A program made the translations under genes and the position numbers. The notes below the pieces were generated by a model. That model was not told the DNA's origin and did no database searches. It worked only from the letters and a program-made list of their open reading frames with translations. Of a DNA stretch of 64,000 nucleotides, positions 32,874 through 38,884 are shown one piece after another; position 1 is the stretch's first letter; every line of letters starts with the position of its first letter. This DNA comes from JARIHD01 sp035758825 (lineage in GTDB: Bacteria; Patescibacteriota; Saccharimonadia; Saccharimonadales; UBA4665): positions 62,001 through 126,000 of the forward strand of contig DASTWA010000002.1 of the NCBI GenBank assembly GCA_035758825.1, read 5' to 3'.

Positions 32874-33893
32874 ATGAAGTTCGCGCGTCCTAAGAAGGTA
32901 GTTTTTTGCAACAATAAAGGTGGCGTAGGCAAGACAACGCTAGTCTTTAATGTTGGCGTAGAATTATCGAAAAAGGGCTATAAGGTCGCATTAATCGACT
33001 TAGATCCTCAGTGTAATTTGACACTGCAGAGTCTTGGCCATACCTTTTATGATAATAATCTATTTAGAGGCGAGTCTAGAACCATCTACGATGTCTTGCG
33101 TCCGAAAATTGAGGGTAGCGGAGACCTGGATCTTAGCATTAAACCCCTACATGTAAGGGATAATCTGTATATTCTTCCTGGCAGTATTGATCTAGCTCTC
33201 TACGAAAACCTGCTTCTTGGTGGGTACAATGATGCGGCAGCAGGCAATATCAGAGGTTACTCTGATACAAGTGCGATCGATAGGTACCTTAATGAGGTCG
33301 GCGCATCAGAAAAAATCGATATTTTTCTTATAGATACTTCTCCAAGTCTTGGCGTTTTAAATCGAGTAATTTTCCTTGCAGCAGAATATTTTGCCGTCCC
33401 CGTGACACCAGATAGTTATAGCGTACAGGGTATAAGGAATCTGGGAGCGGTGTTTGAAGGCTGGAAGAAGCAATGGAAAAATACCGCAAAAGCTGCTGCT
33501 GTCTCAGGGAGCACACCCTCCAATCTAGTCCTAAATGGTGACGCCCTATTCATCGGCTACATCATAAATTCCTTCAATGTGTATGCCGAGAGAGCACTAC
33601 GCAGACAGGACGACTGGCTGACAAAAATTCCAGGAGAAGTTAAAACCTTCCTCTCTGAAAAGCATGGCAGGAACGGCCTAGTAGAAAAAAGCTGGAGATC
33701 CCCTCTCGGTCAACTGCAAGACATAGGCCAGTTGACAGCCATTTCAATGGAGAACAACCTAGGGGTGCAAGAATTTGAAGTAGGCAAAATCAAAGAGCTT
33801 AACCTGAAAAGCACTAAGGAACTTCAGAAGAAAGCAATTACTAGTCTTGATGAAATGAGCAGCAAGTTGGTGAACATCCTTGAGGCTTATTAA
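32874..33893 (+). CDS. ParA/Soj-family ATPase without a ParB partner
   Basis: A 339-residue deviant Walker ATPase. VVFCNNKGGVGKTTLVFNVG (Lys15 and Lys20) is the deviant Walker A, VALIDLDPQCNLTL the A' motif, and IDIFLIDTSPSLGVLNRV the Walker B. The C-terminal 120 residues are longer than in chromosomal ParA. Plasmid and defence-associated ParA proteins use ATP-driven dimerization on DNA to place cargo. No ParB or parS is seen. The gene is visibly more AT-rich at third positions than its neighbours and is flanked by 14-bp direct repeats, which suggests acquisition. Its function is open. Confidence 0.88.
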   Translation: MKFARPKKVVFCNNKGGVGKTTLVFNVGVELSKKGYKVALIDLDPQCNLTLQSLGHTFYDNNLFRGESRTIYDVLRPKIEGSGDLDLSIKPLHVRDNLYILPGSIDLALYENLLLGGYNDAAAGNIRGYSDTSAIDRYLNEVGASEKIDIFLIDTSPSLGVLNRVIFLAAEYFAVPVTPDSYSVQGIRNLGAVFEGWKKQWKNTAKAAAVSGSTPSNLVLNGDALFIGYIINSFNVYAERALRRQDDWLTKIPGEVKTFLSEKHGRNGLVEKSWRSPLGQLQDIGQLTAISMENNLGVQEFEVGKIKELNLKSTKELQKKAITSLDEMSSKLVNILEAY

Positions 33894-33899
33894 CGGATT

Positions 33900-33913
33900 A
33901 ACCGTTGCCACCT
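33900..33913 (+). repeat. 14-bp direct repeat, right copy flanking the ParA gene
   Basis: This is the second copy of AACCGTTGCCACCT. It overlaps the -35 element of the tRNA-Asn promoter. Confidence 0.7.
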
Positions 33914-33933
33914 CGGTAAAATTCGGTTATAAT
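33905..33933 (+). promoter_or_regulatory. tRNA-Asn promoter
   Basis: TTGCCA (33905-33910) and TATAAT (33928-33933) have exact 17-nt spacing. The tRNA begins 46 nt after the -10 box, leaving a short 5' leader for RNase P. Confidence 0.75.
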
Positions 33934-33979
33934 CAACCTGTTCGCTCCCGAGGAGGAGTGATGTACCTTTTTTATATAT

Positions 33980-34054
33980 TCCGGGATAGCTCAGCGGTAG
34001 AGCGGGTGGCTGTTAACCACTAGGTCGCTGGTTCGAATCCAGTTCCCGGAGCCA
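33980..34054 (+). tRNA. trnN: tRNA-Asn (anticodon GTT), CCA encoded
   Basis: A 75-nt cloverleaf. The acceptor arms TCCGGGA and TCCCGGA pair fully, the anticodon loop CTGTTAA reads AAC/AAU, and the T-loop is GGTTCGAATCC. Discriminator G and CCA are encoded. The 3' end is partly repeated three more times over the following 2.5 kb, marking it as an integration site. Confidence 0.95.
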
Positions 34055-34055
34055 A
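34036..34055 (+). repeat. Attachment-like repeat, copy 1 (tRNA-Asn 3' end)
   Basis: The tRNA segment beginning AATCCAGTTCCC and ending GGAGCCAA recurs at 34211-34230 (20 nt identical) and 36565-36587 (23 nt identical, from ATCCAG onwards). A 12-nt version (GAGCCAAATAAA) is at 36389-36400. This is what repeated site-specific integration into a tRNA 3' end leaves. Confidence 0.7.
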
Positions 34056-34092
34056 ATAAAGAGTCCCTTGCAAAAGGGGCTTTTTATTTGGC
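34051..34092 (+). terminator. tRNA-Asn terminator that includes the encoded GCCA end
   Basis: GCCAAATAAAGAGTCCC pairs over 17 positions (two G-U) with GGGGCTTTTTATTTGGC around an 8-nt loop. The left arm starts at the discriminator base and CCA of the tRNA itself, so termination and 3'-end formation share sequence. Confidence 0.8.
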
Positions 34093-34210
34093 TTTGAAGA
34101 CTGGGGTTATTACGAACGTTCGATAATTGGCGCGGTTAGCGACAATTATATGCAGAAGCCAAGAATGACAAGTCTTTGAGAAATTAAAGTCATTCCTGGC
34201 CTGAAGCTAT

Positions 34211-34230
34211 AATCCAGTTCCCGGAGCCAA
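34211..34230 (+). repeat. Attachment-like repeat, copy 2
   Basis: Twenty nt are identical to the tRNA-Asn 3' end, including CCA. The upstream T-arm half is absent, so this is a remnant and not a second tRNA gene. Confidence 0.7.
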
Positions 34231-34251
34231 GATTATTTTTTACAACAATGG

Positions 34252-34277
34252 CCTCTGTTACAGGAGGTCTTTTTTGT
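34252..34277 (+). terminator. Intrinsic terminator after att copy 2
   Basis: CCTCTG and CAGGAGG pair with one bulge around TTA and are followed by TCTTTTTTG. The sequence differs from the terminators after the other copies. Confidence 0.55.
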
Positions 34278-34571
34278 TTTAGGGCAGAGTGGATTCAAAC
34301 TTTATTGTATTCTGGACATTAAATATTGACAATCGCAAGCAACTCGCTGTAGGATTACGCGCAAGTAAGACATTTACCAGGTTTTGTGGTGACACTGGCA
34401 GCCACTTGACAGTCTTAACTTGTACATTTTTCAGCCAGCCTTGCGTAAGCAAGGACACCTTTCCTAAACCTAGGAGACCGTATCTTTTCCGCCCACAAGG
34501 CGTTGAAAAGATGTAGCAGACATGAAGCAATCCTTCTGTCTCAGATTTCTCCGGGGAGGAGGTGTAGTAGG

Positions 34572-34782
34572 ATGGATGCTTTCCAGCGTTACCAGCAGGA
34601 GCAGGCTGAACTGCTTGCTCAGGCAAACGCCGAGAATGCGGAGCGTGAGCGCCAGGGAGGCACTCGCTGCCGAACAAGCAGCCGAACAGGAGCGTCAGCA
34701 AGAGCTTCTACGCCAGGCCGAGCTCTCGCAGCGCGAAGCGGAGCGCCAGCAGAACCAGGCACGTAACCTGGGCTTCTGGTGA
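34572..34782 (+). pseudogene. Small Gln/Glu/Ala-rich coiled-coil ORF with a one-base frameshift
   Basis: GGAGGAGG lies about 10 nt before ATG 34572. The frame reads MDAFQRYQQEQAELLAQANA and on to ERERQ, then breaks. One base removed from the GGG near 34654 continues it as EALAAEQAAEQERQQELL through NQARNLGFW and a stop, giving about 69 residues of unbroken heptad-like helix. The matching composition on both sides shows a +1 base, which is either a real inactivating mutation or a sequencing error. A phage- or plasmid-type small structural protein is possible; no family is recognised. Confidence 0.55.
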
Positions 34783-34829
34783 CACGCCCTGACCCATCCC
34801 TACGCTAGGCTACTTTCTGTAGTCGCCCT

Positions 34830-34855
34830 CCAGACCTGGACATGTCTGGATTTTC
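34830..34855 (+). terminator. Terminator after the coiled-coil ORF
   Basis: CCAGAC and GTCTGG form a 6-bp stem with an 8-nt loop, followed by ATTTT. Confidence 0.45.
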
Positions 34856-34896
34856 GCTGTCTTAAGCGATTATTCAAAAACTGTCCCAAACCATGA

Positions 34897-34902
34897 GATA
34901 CT
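34897..34902 (+). promoter_or_regulatory. -10 box of the 34909 gene
   Basis: GATACT ends 6 nt before ATG 34909; TTCAAA lies 18 nt further upstream. Leaderless type. Confidence 0.4.
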
Positions 34903-34908
34903 AAACAT

Positions 34909-35199
34909 ATGAGCAATGTAGATACCGAAGTAAGCAGTCGCACCAGCTGGTATACAATGCCTTTCGAAGGCACGACCAGCCTATTCCGTCAATTCAAGAC
35001 CCGCAATCTACAAGGCGCTGAAAACATCGCAGAACAAGCACTGCACCTTATTGCTGATAGCGGCCACGATGAGTCCTCCATTATTTCGTATAACTCGGAA
35101 TGTTGTACGATCAGCCTGCACGTTGCCGTAGAAGGTGAGATTACCCAAGGCTACTACGACCTCACCGATAAAATCGACAAGGTAGTAAGGCATGCCTGA
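34909..35199 (+). CDS. Small protein, possible pterin-dehydratase-like fold (first of a pair)
   Basis: A 96-residue protein. Helix RNLQGAENIAEQALHLIADSG, strand CTISLHVAVEG and a final helix DLTDKIDKVVRHA resemble the helix-strand-helix order of pterin-4a-carbinolamine dehydratase proteins, but the catalytic His-His-Pro is absent, so that activity is unlikely. It overlaps the next gene by 8 nt and both have similar length and order, so they may be ancient duplicates forming a heteromer. The match is weak and made by eye. Confidence 0.5.
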   Translation: MSNVDTEVSSRTSWYTMPFEGTTSLFRQFKTRNLQGAENIAEQALHLIADSGHDESSIISYNSECCTISLHVAVEGEITQGYYDLTDKIDKVVRHA

Positions 35200-35479
35200 C
35201 TTAGATGCAACATGGCTGTACGGCGAAATCGAAACCAAGGATGGACATCGTCCGGTCTTAAATATATTTTATGCCACGGATAGCCTACGACTGTCATTTG
35301 ATATCTGCAAACTTGCATCGAAGGTCGCAATAGAATACGGGCTAGAGAATGACATCCAACTGAACGCCGACCCCCTAAAGTCTCATATAGCACTCCACTT
35401 GTACGAACCTGGCGGCCTGACAAATGAGCATTTTGCGGCGGCTTGGGAAATAGCCGAAGCCGTTAGGCCATCAAAATAG
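35192..35479 (+). CDS. Small protein, possible pterin-dehydratase-like fold (second of a pair)
   Basis: A 95-residue protein. LSFDICKLASKVAIEYGLENDIQLNA, then SHIALHLYEPGGLTNEHFAAAWEIAEAV, resembles the 'V.v.L.tH..gGLT..D..lA..id' end of pterin-carbinolamine dehydratases, again without the His-His-Pro pair. ATG 35192 lies inside the end of the preceding gene (8-nt overlap), pointing to coupled translation. It could be a non-enzymatic dimerization domain. Function is unknown. Confidence 0.5.
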   Translation: MPDLDATWLYGEIETKDGHRPVLNIFYATDSLRLSFDICKLASKVAIEYGLENDIQLNADPLKSHIALHLYEPGGLTNEHFAAAWEIAEAVRPSK

Positions 35480-35497
35480 ATAAGTACAGTCGATTTC

Positions 35498-35716
35498 CTA
35501 TCTATTTCCCCAGCCTCGTGCTTCGGCCTCCAACTCAACACCATCTAAAAGGACACGCAACAGGGGTAGATCGGTCACAATATCCTCCTCAAAAGTTTGG
35601 TTCCGGGAGCAACGCTGAGCCAAGCCAGAAAAGATGAAGTCAGAACCGTGAAAATGGTTCTGATTCTTATATCCCCGACTAGAATTGAAACTTGGCTTAT
35701 TGTTATAGTTAAGCAA
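35498..35716 (-). CDS. Short ORF whose C-terminal half is conserved in a second copy
   Basis: The minus-strand frame ends CSRNQTFEEDIVTDLPLL then R-V-L-L-D-G-V-E-L-E. A second locus (38733-38819) encodes the same peptide with mostly synonymous differences outside a 41-nt identical core. This suggests that the peptide, or a larger lost gene, was protein-coding. No ATG or Shine-Dalgarno site is obvious (TTG at 35716), so it is probably a gene remnant. No family is recognised. Confidence 0.35.
   Translation of the reverse strand: MLNYNNKPSFNSSRGYKNQNHFHGSDFIFSGLAQRCSRNQTFEEDIVTDLPLLRVLLDGVELEAEARGWGNR
35540..35625. repeat. Dispersed direct repeat, copy A
   Basis: About 86 nt are shared with 38733-38819, with an identical 41-nt core at 35559-35599. 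Both copies lie roughly 90-120 bp upstream of plus-strand genes (35716 and 38885). Confidence 0.75.
35704..35709 (+). promoter_or_regulatory. -10 box of the S51 peptidase gene
   Basis: TATAGT ends 6 nt before ATG 35716, with no Shine-Dalgarno site. Leaderless type. Confidence 0.5.
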
Positions 35717-36315
35717 TGACGAAGTACGTTCTTAATTCTGGCAATACGTCACAATACCCAGATAAGCAAAAAACATTCTTTACAGAAATCCTAAAAGACC
35801 TCGGTACTCACCCCAAAATACTTATAGTCCTATTTTCAAGGCCACGAGAATATTGGGAAGAGACATTTCAGAAATATGAAAGTGCCACGAAAGATGCACT
35901 CCCAGACGGCATTGAAGCCATATTTGAAATAGCGATGCCTGACGCATTTGTACAACAGGTAAAGGATACTGATGTTGTTTATGTTCTTGGGGGCGACGAT
36001 TATCTATTACGTTTTTGGTTTGATAAGTTCGACCTACCTACCATTTGGGAGGACAAGGTCATTGCCGGGAGTTCTGCGGGGTCAGGCATCATGGTTAAGC
36101 ACTTCTGGACCTGTGACTGGCGAAAAAATATGGATGGGATAGGCATACTCCCCATTAAGTTTATTCCTCACTACAATTCAAGTTATGGTGCAAACGATCC
36201 TTATCGTGGCCCCATTGACTGGGAGCAGGCCAGAGACGAATTAAAGCATTACGGCGACAAAAGCCTGCCGATATATGCAGTTGAAGAAGGTGACTTTATC
36301 GTCATTGAACAATAG
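35716..36315 (+). CDS. Peptidase S51 family (dipeptidase E/cyanophycinase-like)
   Basis: A 199-residue alpha/beta protein. The N-terminal MTKYVLNSGNTS and ILIVLFSRPREYW form the class I glutamine-amidotransferase-like fold, VVYVLGGDDYLLRFW is the 'GGG.t..l' turn, and KVIAGSSAGSGIMVKHFW holds the nucleophile Ser of the S51 G-x-S-A-G elbow. IKFIPHYNSSYGAND supplies the expected His. Members cleave Asp-X dipeptides or related bonds in the cytosol. The gene is AT-richer than the core and lies inside the tRNA-linked accessory region. Confidence 0.82.
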   Translation: MTKYVLNSGNTSQYPDKQKTFFTEILKDLGTHPKILIVLFSRPREYWEETFQKYESATKDALPDGIEAIFEIAMPDAFVQQVKDTDVVYVLGGDDYLLRFWFDKFDLPTIWEDKVIAGSSAGSGIMVKHFWTCDWRKNMDGIGILPIKFIPHYNSSYGANDPYRGPIDWEQARDELKHYGDKSLPIYAVEEGDFIVIEQ

Positions 36316-36388
36316 AGGCAGTCATATCTGACTGCCTAAGCAGCTACGAAATCCACGCTTAAGGCGGTTATAACTCCTCTATCGTGGT

Positions 36389-36435
36389 GAGCCAAATAAA
36401 AATGATCAGGCATTCATGTCTGGTCGTTTTTATTT
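36389..36435 (+). terminator. Terminator after a short att-like copy
   Basis: GAGCCAAATAAA (36389-36400) repeats the tRNA 3' flank. AAATAAAAATGATCAGGCAT then pairs over about 20 bp, with few G-U pairs, with ATGTCTGGTCGTTTTTATTT (36416-36435). Confidence 0.65.
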
Positions 36436-36491
36436 ACCCCGAGGATTTGATTTGACCCAGCGACAGGGATTTGCGAAGCAAAGACCGTAGC

Positions 36492-36587
36492 CGCTGGTTC
36501 GATGGCTAGGAGCACGCACAGGTGCTTGCACCGAGCATGCGACGACGACAGCAGCGAAGCGTTCATCCAGTTCCCGGAGCCAAATAA
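36492..36587 (+). repeat. tRNA-Asn T-arm/3' end split by 62 nt, with att copy 3
   Basis: CGCTGGTTCGA (36492-36502) and ATCCAGTTCCC through CCAAATAA (36565-36587) are adjacent in the tRNA but are separated here by 62 nt that include the hairpin GGTGC-TT-GCACC. The right part is the longest att-like match (23 nt). Confidence 0.6.
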
Positions 36588-36601
36588 TTATTCACAGAAT
36601 T

Positions 36602-36627
36602 ACCCCTGTCTCAGGGGTTTTATTTTT
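36602..36627 (+). terminator. Terminator after att copy 3
   Basis: ACCCCTG-TCT-CAGGGGT is followed by TTTATTTTT, a textbook intrinsic terminator. Confidence 0.8.
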
Positions 36628-36658
36628 GGGTAGGGCATTTAGGTCAATCAAACTTTTG

Positions 36659-36687
36659 TTGATATGTGAGGCACCCCATGCTACATT
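36659..36687 (+). promoter_or_regulatory. Promoter of the amidase gene (leaderless type)
   Basis: TTGATA (36659-36664) and TACATT (36682-36687) have 17-nt spacing. ATG 36694 follows 6 nt later. Confidence 0.65.
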
Positions 36688-36693
36688 GCGCAT

Positions 36694-37917
36694 ATGCCAG
36701 AGCTCCTAGAACAAACTTCACCTGAATGTACTGCCTTACCACTCGTCACTGACGGCGAACTCACCGACCATCTATATGCTCCAGGCCTCCTCGAAGAAAC
36801 ACCGCTACCGGCACCAGAAAGCCCAGCAACCTTAGCTGTAGCCGAGACGGTAGGCGTAGGCTTTACGTCCAATCCTTCTGAACGACCAACTCTCCACTCT
36901 CGCATCTTCCGCCACGTAGGCCGTATTGCCGCAGTCGCAGCAGCAGGTTTAGGCTTTGCATTTGGAGCAAGTACGGTAGACGCTGGTCCAGCAGAAGCTT
37001 CAAGTGACAAGGTATATACCACCACCGATAACGTATACCTCCACGCCGATCCTGGCCTTGGCGATAAGGGTGACCTTATCAAGATTATGCCAAAGGGTAC
37101 CAAGTTCACCGCCGACTGTTATGTTAATGATACGCCGATAGGTAAACGTAACAATCCTGCCTGGCTTCATGGCACCGACGAAACCGGGGCTACTGGCTAC
37201 TTCACCGACGCCTACTCCGACAGCCATTGGGATCGCAACAACACGCTTCATGACCAGGGTTTGGCGTTTTGTGGGGAGAAAAATAACAGCGCGACTACTA
37301 ATTCTACTGAGCAACCCCAGAACCACGAGGCTAATCCGCAGTACACTGGCAAATATGATAGAGATCGCGCTGTGAGTTGGGCTTTGGCAAACGCAGAGAT
37401 ACAACCACCCTCAGACGGCGCCTGTACATGGTTTGCAAGTAATGTACTGTGGCAAGGCGGCCTGCCTAAGACGAGTGGGTGGACATCGGAAGGCTTTCTC
37501 GGGCGAGATATCCCCCTATTGGGCGAACGATCTGAGGAGTTCCCAGGCACAATAAGTGCTTGGAATGTTAATCAATTTCGAGAATATTTACGTGAAACGT
37601 ATCCGGAATCGGATTGGATGAAGCTCGATTTTAGTAAAAACGCCGTTCCGCAGGCAACGCCGGGAGATTTAATTTTCTACGATTGGGGAAAAGGTGAAGG
37701 GATTAGCCACGTTGCCGTAGTTACGAACACTACTCCTAGCCAATACCCCGAAGTTTCCGAATGGAGTCCTGGTGCCGATGGGAGTGAGCCTGCGCCATAC
37801 GCAAAACGCGGATGGACATGGTCTGGTATACGTAACGAATGGCTACAAGTTAAGTATCCTCATATTAAGGCGTATTTATTGCATGTTAACACAACTAATA
37901 TGAGACTTGCTCCGTAG
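36694..37917 (+). CDS. Secreted cysteine amidase (Amidase_6-like) with SH3-like domain
   Basis: A 407-residue protein. A polar N-terminus precedes a hydrophobic segment near 75-92 (RIAAVAAAGLGFAFGASTV) that anchors or exports it. Residues about 105-200 resemble a bacterial SH3-like domain (TTDNVYLHADPGLGDKGDLIKIMPKGTKFTADC). The C-terminal domain has DRAVSWALANAE, DGACTWFASNVLWQGG with the candidate catalytic Cys, PGDLIFYDWGKGEGISHVAVVT with the candidate His, and WSGIRNEWLQ. This is the layout of Amidase_6/CHAP-type cell-wall amidases. It may cut peptidoglycan of the cell itself or a host. A decayed copy lies downstream. Confidence 0.75.
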   Translation: MPELLEQTSPECTALPLVTDGELTDHLYAPGLLEETPLPAPESPATLAVAETVGVGFTSNPSERPTLHSRIFRHVGRIAAVAAAGLGFAFGASTVDAGPAEASSDKVYTTTDNVYLHADPGLGDKGDLIKIMPKGTKFTADCYVNDTPIGKRNNPAWLHGTDETGATGYFTDAYSDSHWDRNNTLHDQGLAFCGEKNNSATTNSTEQPQNHEANPQYTGKYDRDRAVSWALANAEIQPPSDGACTWFASNVLWQGGLPKTSGWTSEGFLGRDIPLLGERSEEFPGTISAWNVNQFREYLRETYPESDWMKLDFSKNAVPQATPGDLIFYDWGKGEGISHVAVVTNTTPSQYPEVSEWSPGADGSEPAPYAKRGWTWSGIRNEWLQVKYPHIKAYLLHVNTTNMRLAP

Positions 37918-37923
37918 GCCTAT

Positions 37924-38280
37924 ATGGACAACGCTAACTTATTTAAATCTACACTCAGGAGCTACGTGGTCGTTGCCTTACTAGCCCTCGCGCTATTCTT
38001 GGCATTGCCTTTACCCTACTCGATGCAAACTTCAGTTTGCAATCAGGCCTCATGCAAGGGCTACGAATTTGAAACGTCTATGCAACATGGCTGGTATTGG
38101 TTTGGTGGATATCATACGACAGTAGAGGGTTTTTTACCCAAATCTTTTCAAGGAACCATAAAATATGCAGAAAAATATGACACCATCCCGGGCTGGCATA
38201 TTACAGCTCTCGCGCTGACAGCGATCTCTCTGTCCCTCGCATTATATTTATTGGTCCGTTGGATTTTGCGTAAGCGTTAG
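37924..38280 (+). CDS. Small two-span membrane protein, 118 residues
   Basis: This protein is not recognised. It has membrane spans near 13-32 (YVVVALLALALFLALPLPYS) and 92-112 (ITALALTAISLSLALYLLVRW). An external loop between them has two Cys (CNQASC) and many aromatic residues. It begins 6 nt after the amidase gene, so it is probably co-transcribed with it. A partner, immunity or anchoring role for the amidase is possible but purely contextual. Confidence 0.6.
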   Translation: MDNANLFKSTLRSYVVVALLALALFLALPLPYSMQTSVCNQASCKGYEFETSMQHGWYWFGGYHTTVEGFLPKSFQGTIKYAEKYDTIPGWHITALALTAISLSLALYLLVRWILRKR

Positions 38281-38287
38281 AGGGTTG

Positions 38288-38661
38288 CAATAAGTATAGT
38301 AGATGCTGCCCCGGCAAAAGCCTCAAGCAACAGAGTATATACCACTACAGATAATGTATACCACCGTGCCGACCCGGGCCTCGGTGACGAGGGTGAGACG
38401 AAATACAAGATACAGACTAGGCAGGGAACAAAGGCCGCCTGGTCCGTACAACACTTTCTAAATTATATGAACGACCGGTACCCACAATCACGCTTTCTAC
38501 GACTCGATGGCGATGATTTTCGTAATAACAGTGTGCCTGATGCGGATCCTGGTGACGTGATTTTTGGTACCGGTACATATTTCGGGGCACTACGGCTAAC
38601 AAAGCGTACAGATACCAAACCAGCTAGCGAACACGAATCAGACACAGCGAGCATATTCTAA
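38288..38661 (+). pseudogene. Degraded, internally deleted copy of the cysteine amidase
   Basis: The 5' part repeats the SH3-like region of 36694-37917 (VYTTTDNVYxxADPGLGD level). After a large deletion it jumps to the C-terminal domain (NDRYPQSRFLRLDGDDF and VPDADPGDVIF match ETYPESDWMKLDFSKNAVPQATPGDLIF). The frame is interrupted and the catalytic Cys segment is missing. It is a relic of tandem duplication. Confidence 0.7.
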
Positions 38662-38884
38662 TGTGTTTAAGAAGGAAGCGTAACGACGTAAACCACCTCT
38701 CCACAGCCTCATTCCTCAACCTCCACATCAGTACCATCCAAGAGGGCGCGTAACAGGGGTAGATCGGTCACAATATCCTCCTCAAAAGTTTGATTACGGG
38801 AGCAAACGCTGGGTCAAGCAAAAGCATTATAAAAACAGAGGTATTTGCCTCTGTTTTTTGCCTTACTTGTGATAGTATGGCTGA
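38662..38884. other. Intergenic region with repeat copy B and a terminator
   Basis: Repeat copy B is at 38733-38819 (core 38752-38792). AAAACAGAGG and CCTCTGTTTT then form a perfect 10-bp intrinsic terminator near 38833-38861. A TAGTAT -10-like box lies about 6 nt before ATG 38885. Confidence 0.65.
38733..38819. repeat. Dispersed direct repeat, copy B
   Basis: This is the partner of 35540-35625. On the minus strand it encodes the same CSRNQTFEEDIVTDLPLL peptide, with a one-base insertion just upstream that breaks the longer frame. Confidence 0.75.

Larger units (their letters stand above)
34093..34571 (+). other. Non-coding accessory segment with att copy 2 and a candidate promoter
   Basis: No convincing gene is seen. 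It holds the second tRNA 3' repeat at 34211-34230 and its terminator at 34252-34277. A promoter-like TTGACA (34326-34331)-N18-TAGGAT (34350-34355) could drive the coiled-coil ORF at 34572. The remaining sequence is AT-richer than the core genome. Confidence 0.5.
36316..36693 (+). other. Non-coding stretch with terminators and tRNA-Asn 3' remnants
   Basis: No gene is visible. In order it holds a perfect AGGCAGTCA/TGACTGCCT hairpin (36316-36337), a 12-nt tRNA-end match (36389-36400) with a 20-bp terminator, a split tRNA T-arm (36492-36587), a terminator (36602-36627), and the promoter of the amidase gene. Confidence 0.6.

Noticed and set aside
36481..36587. Possible tmRNA or second tRNA gene at the split T-arm
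   Set aside because: No acceptor 5' arm, anticodon arm or tag-peptide frame is present; only the T-arm and 3' end match tRNA-Asn.
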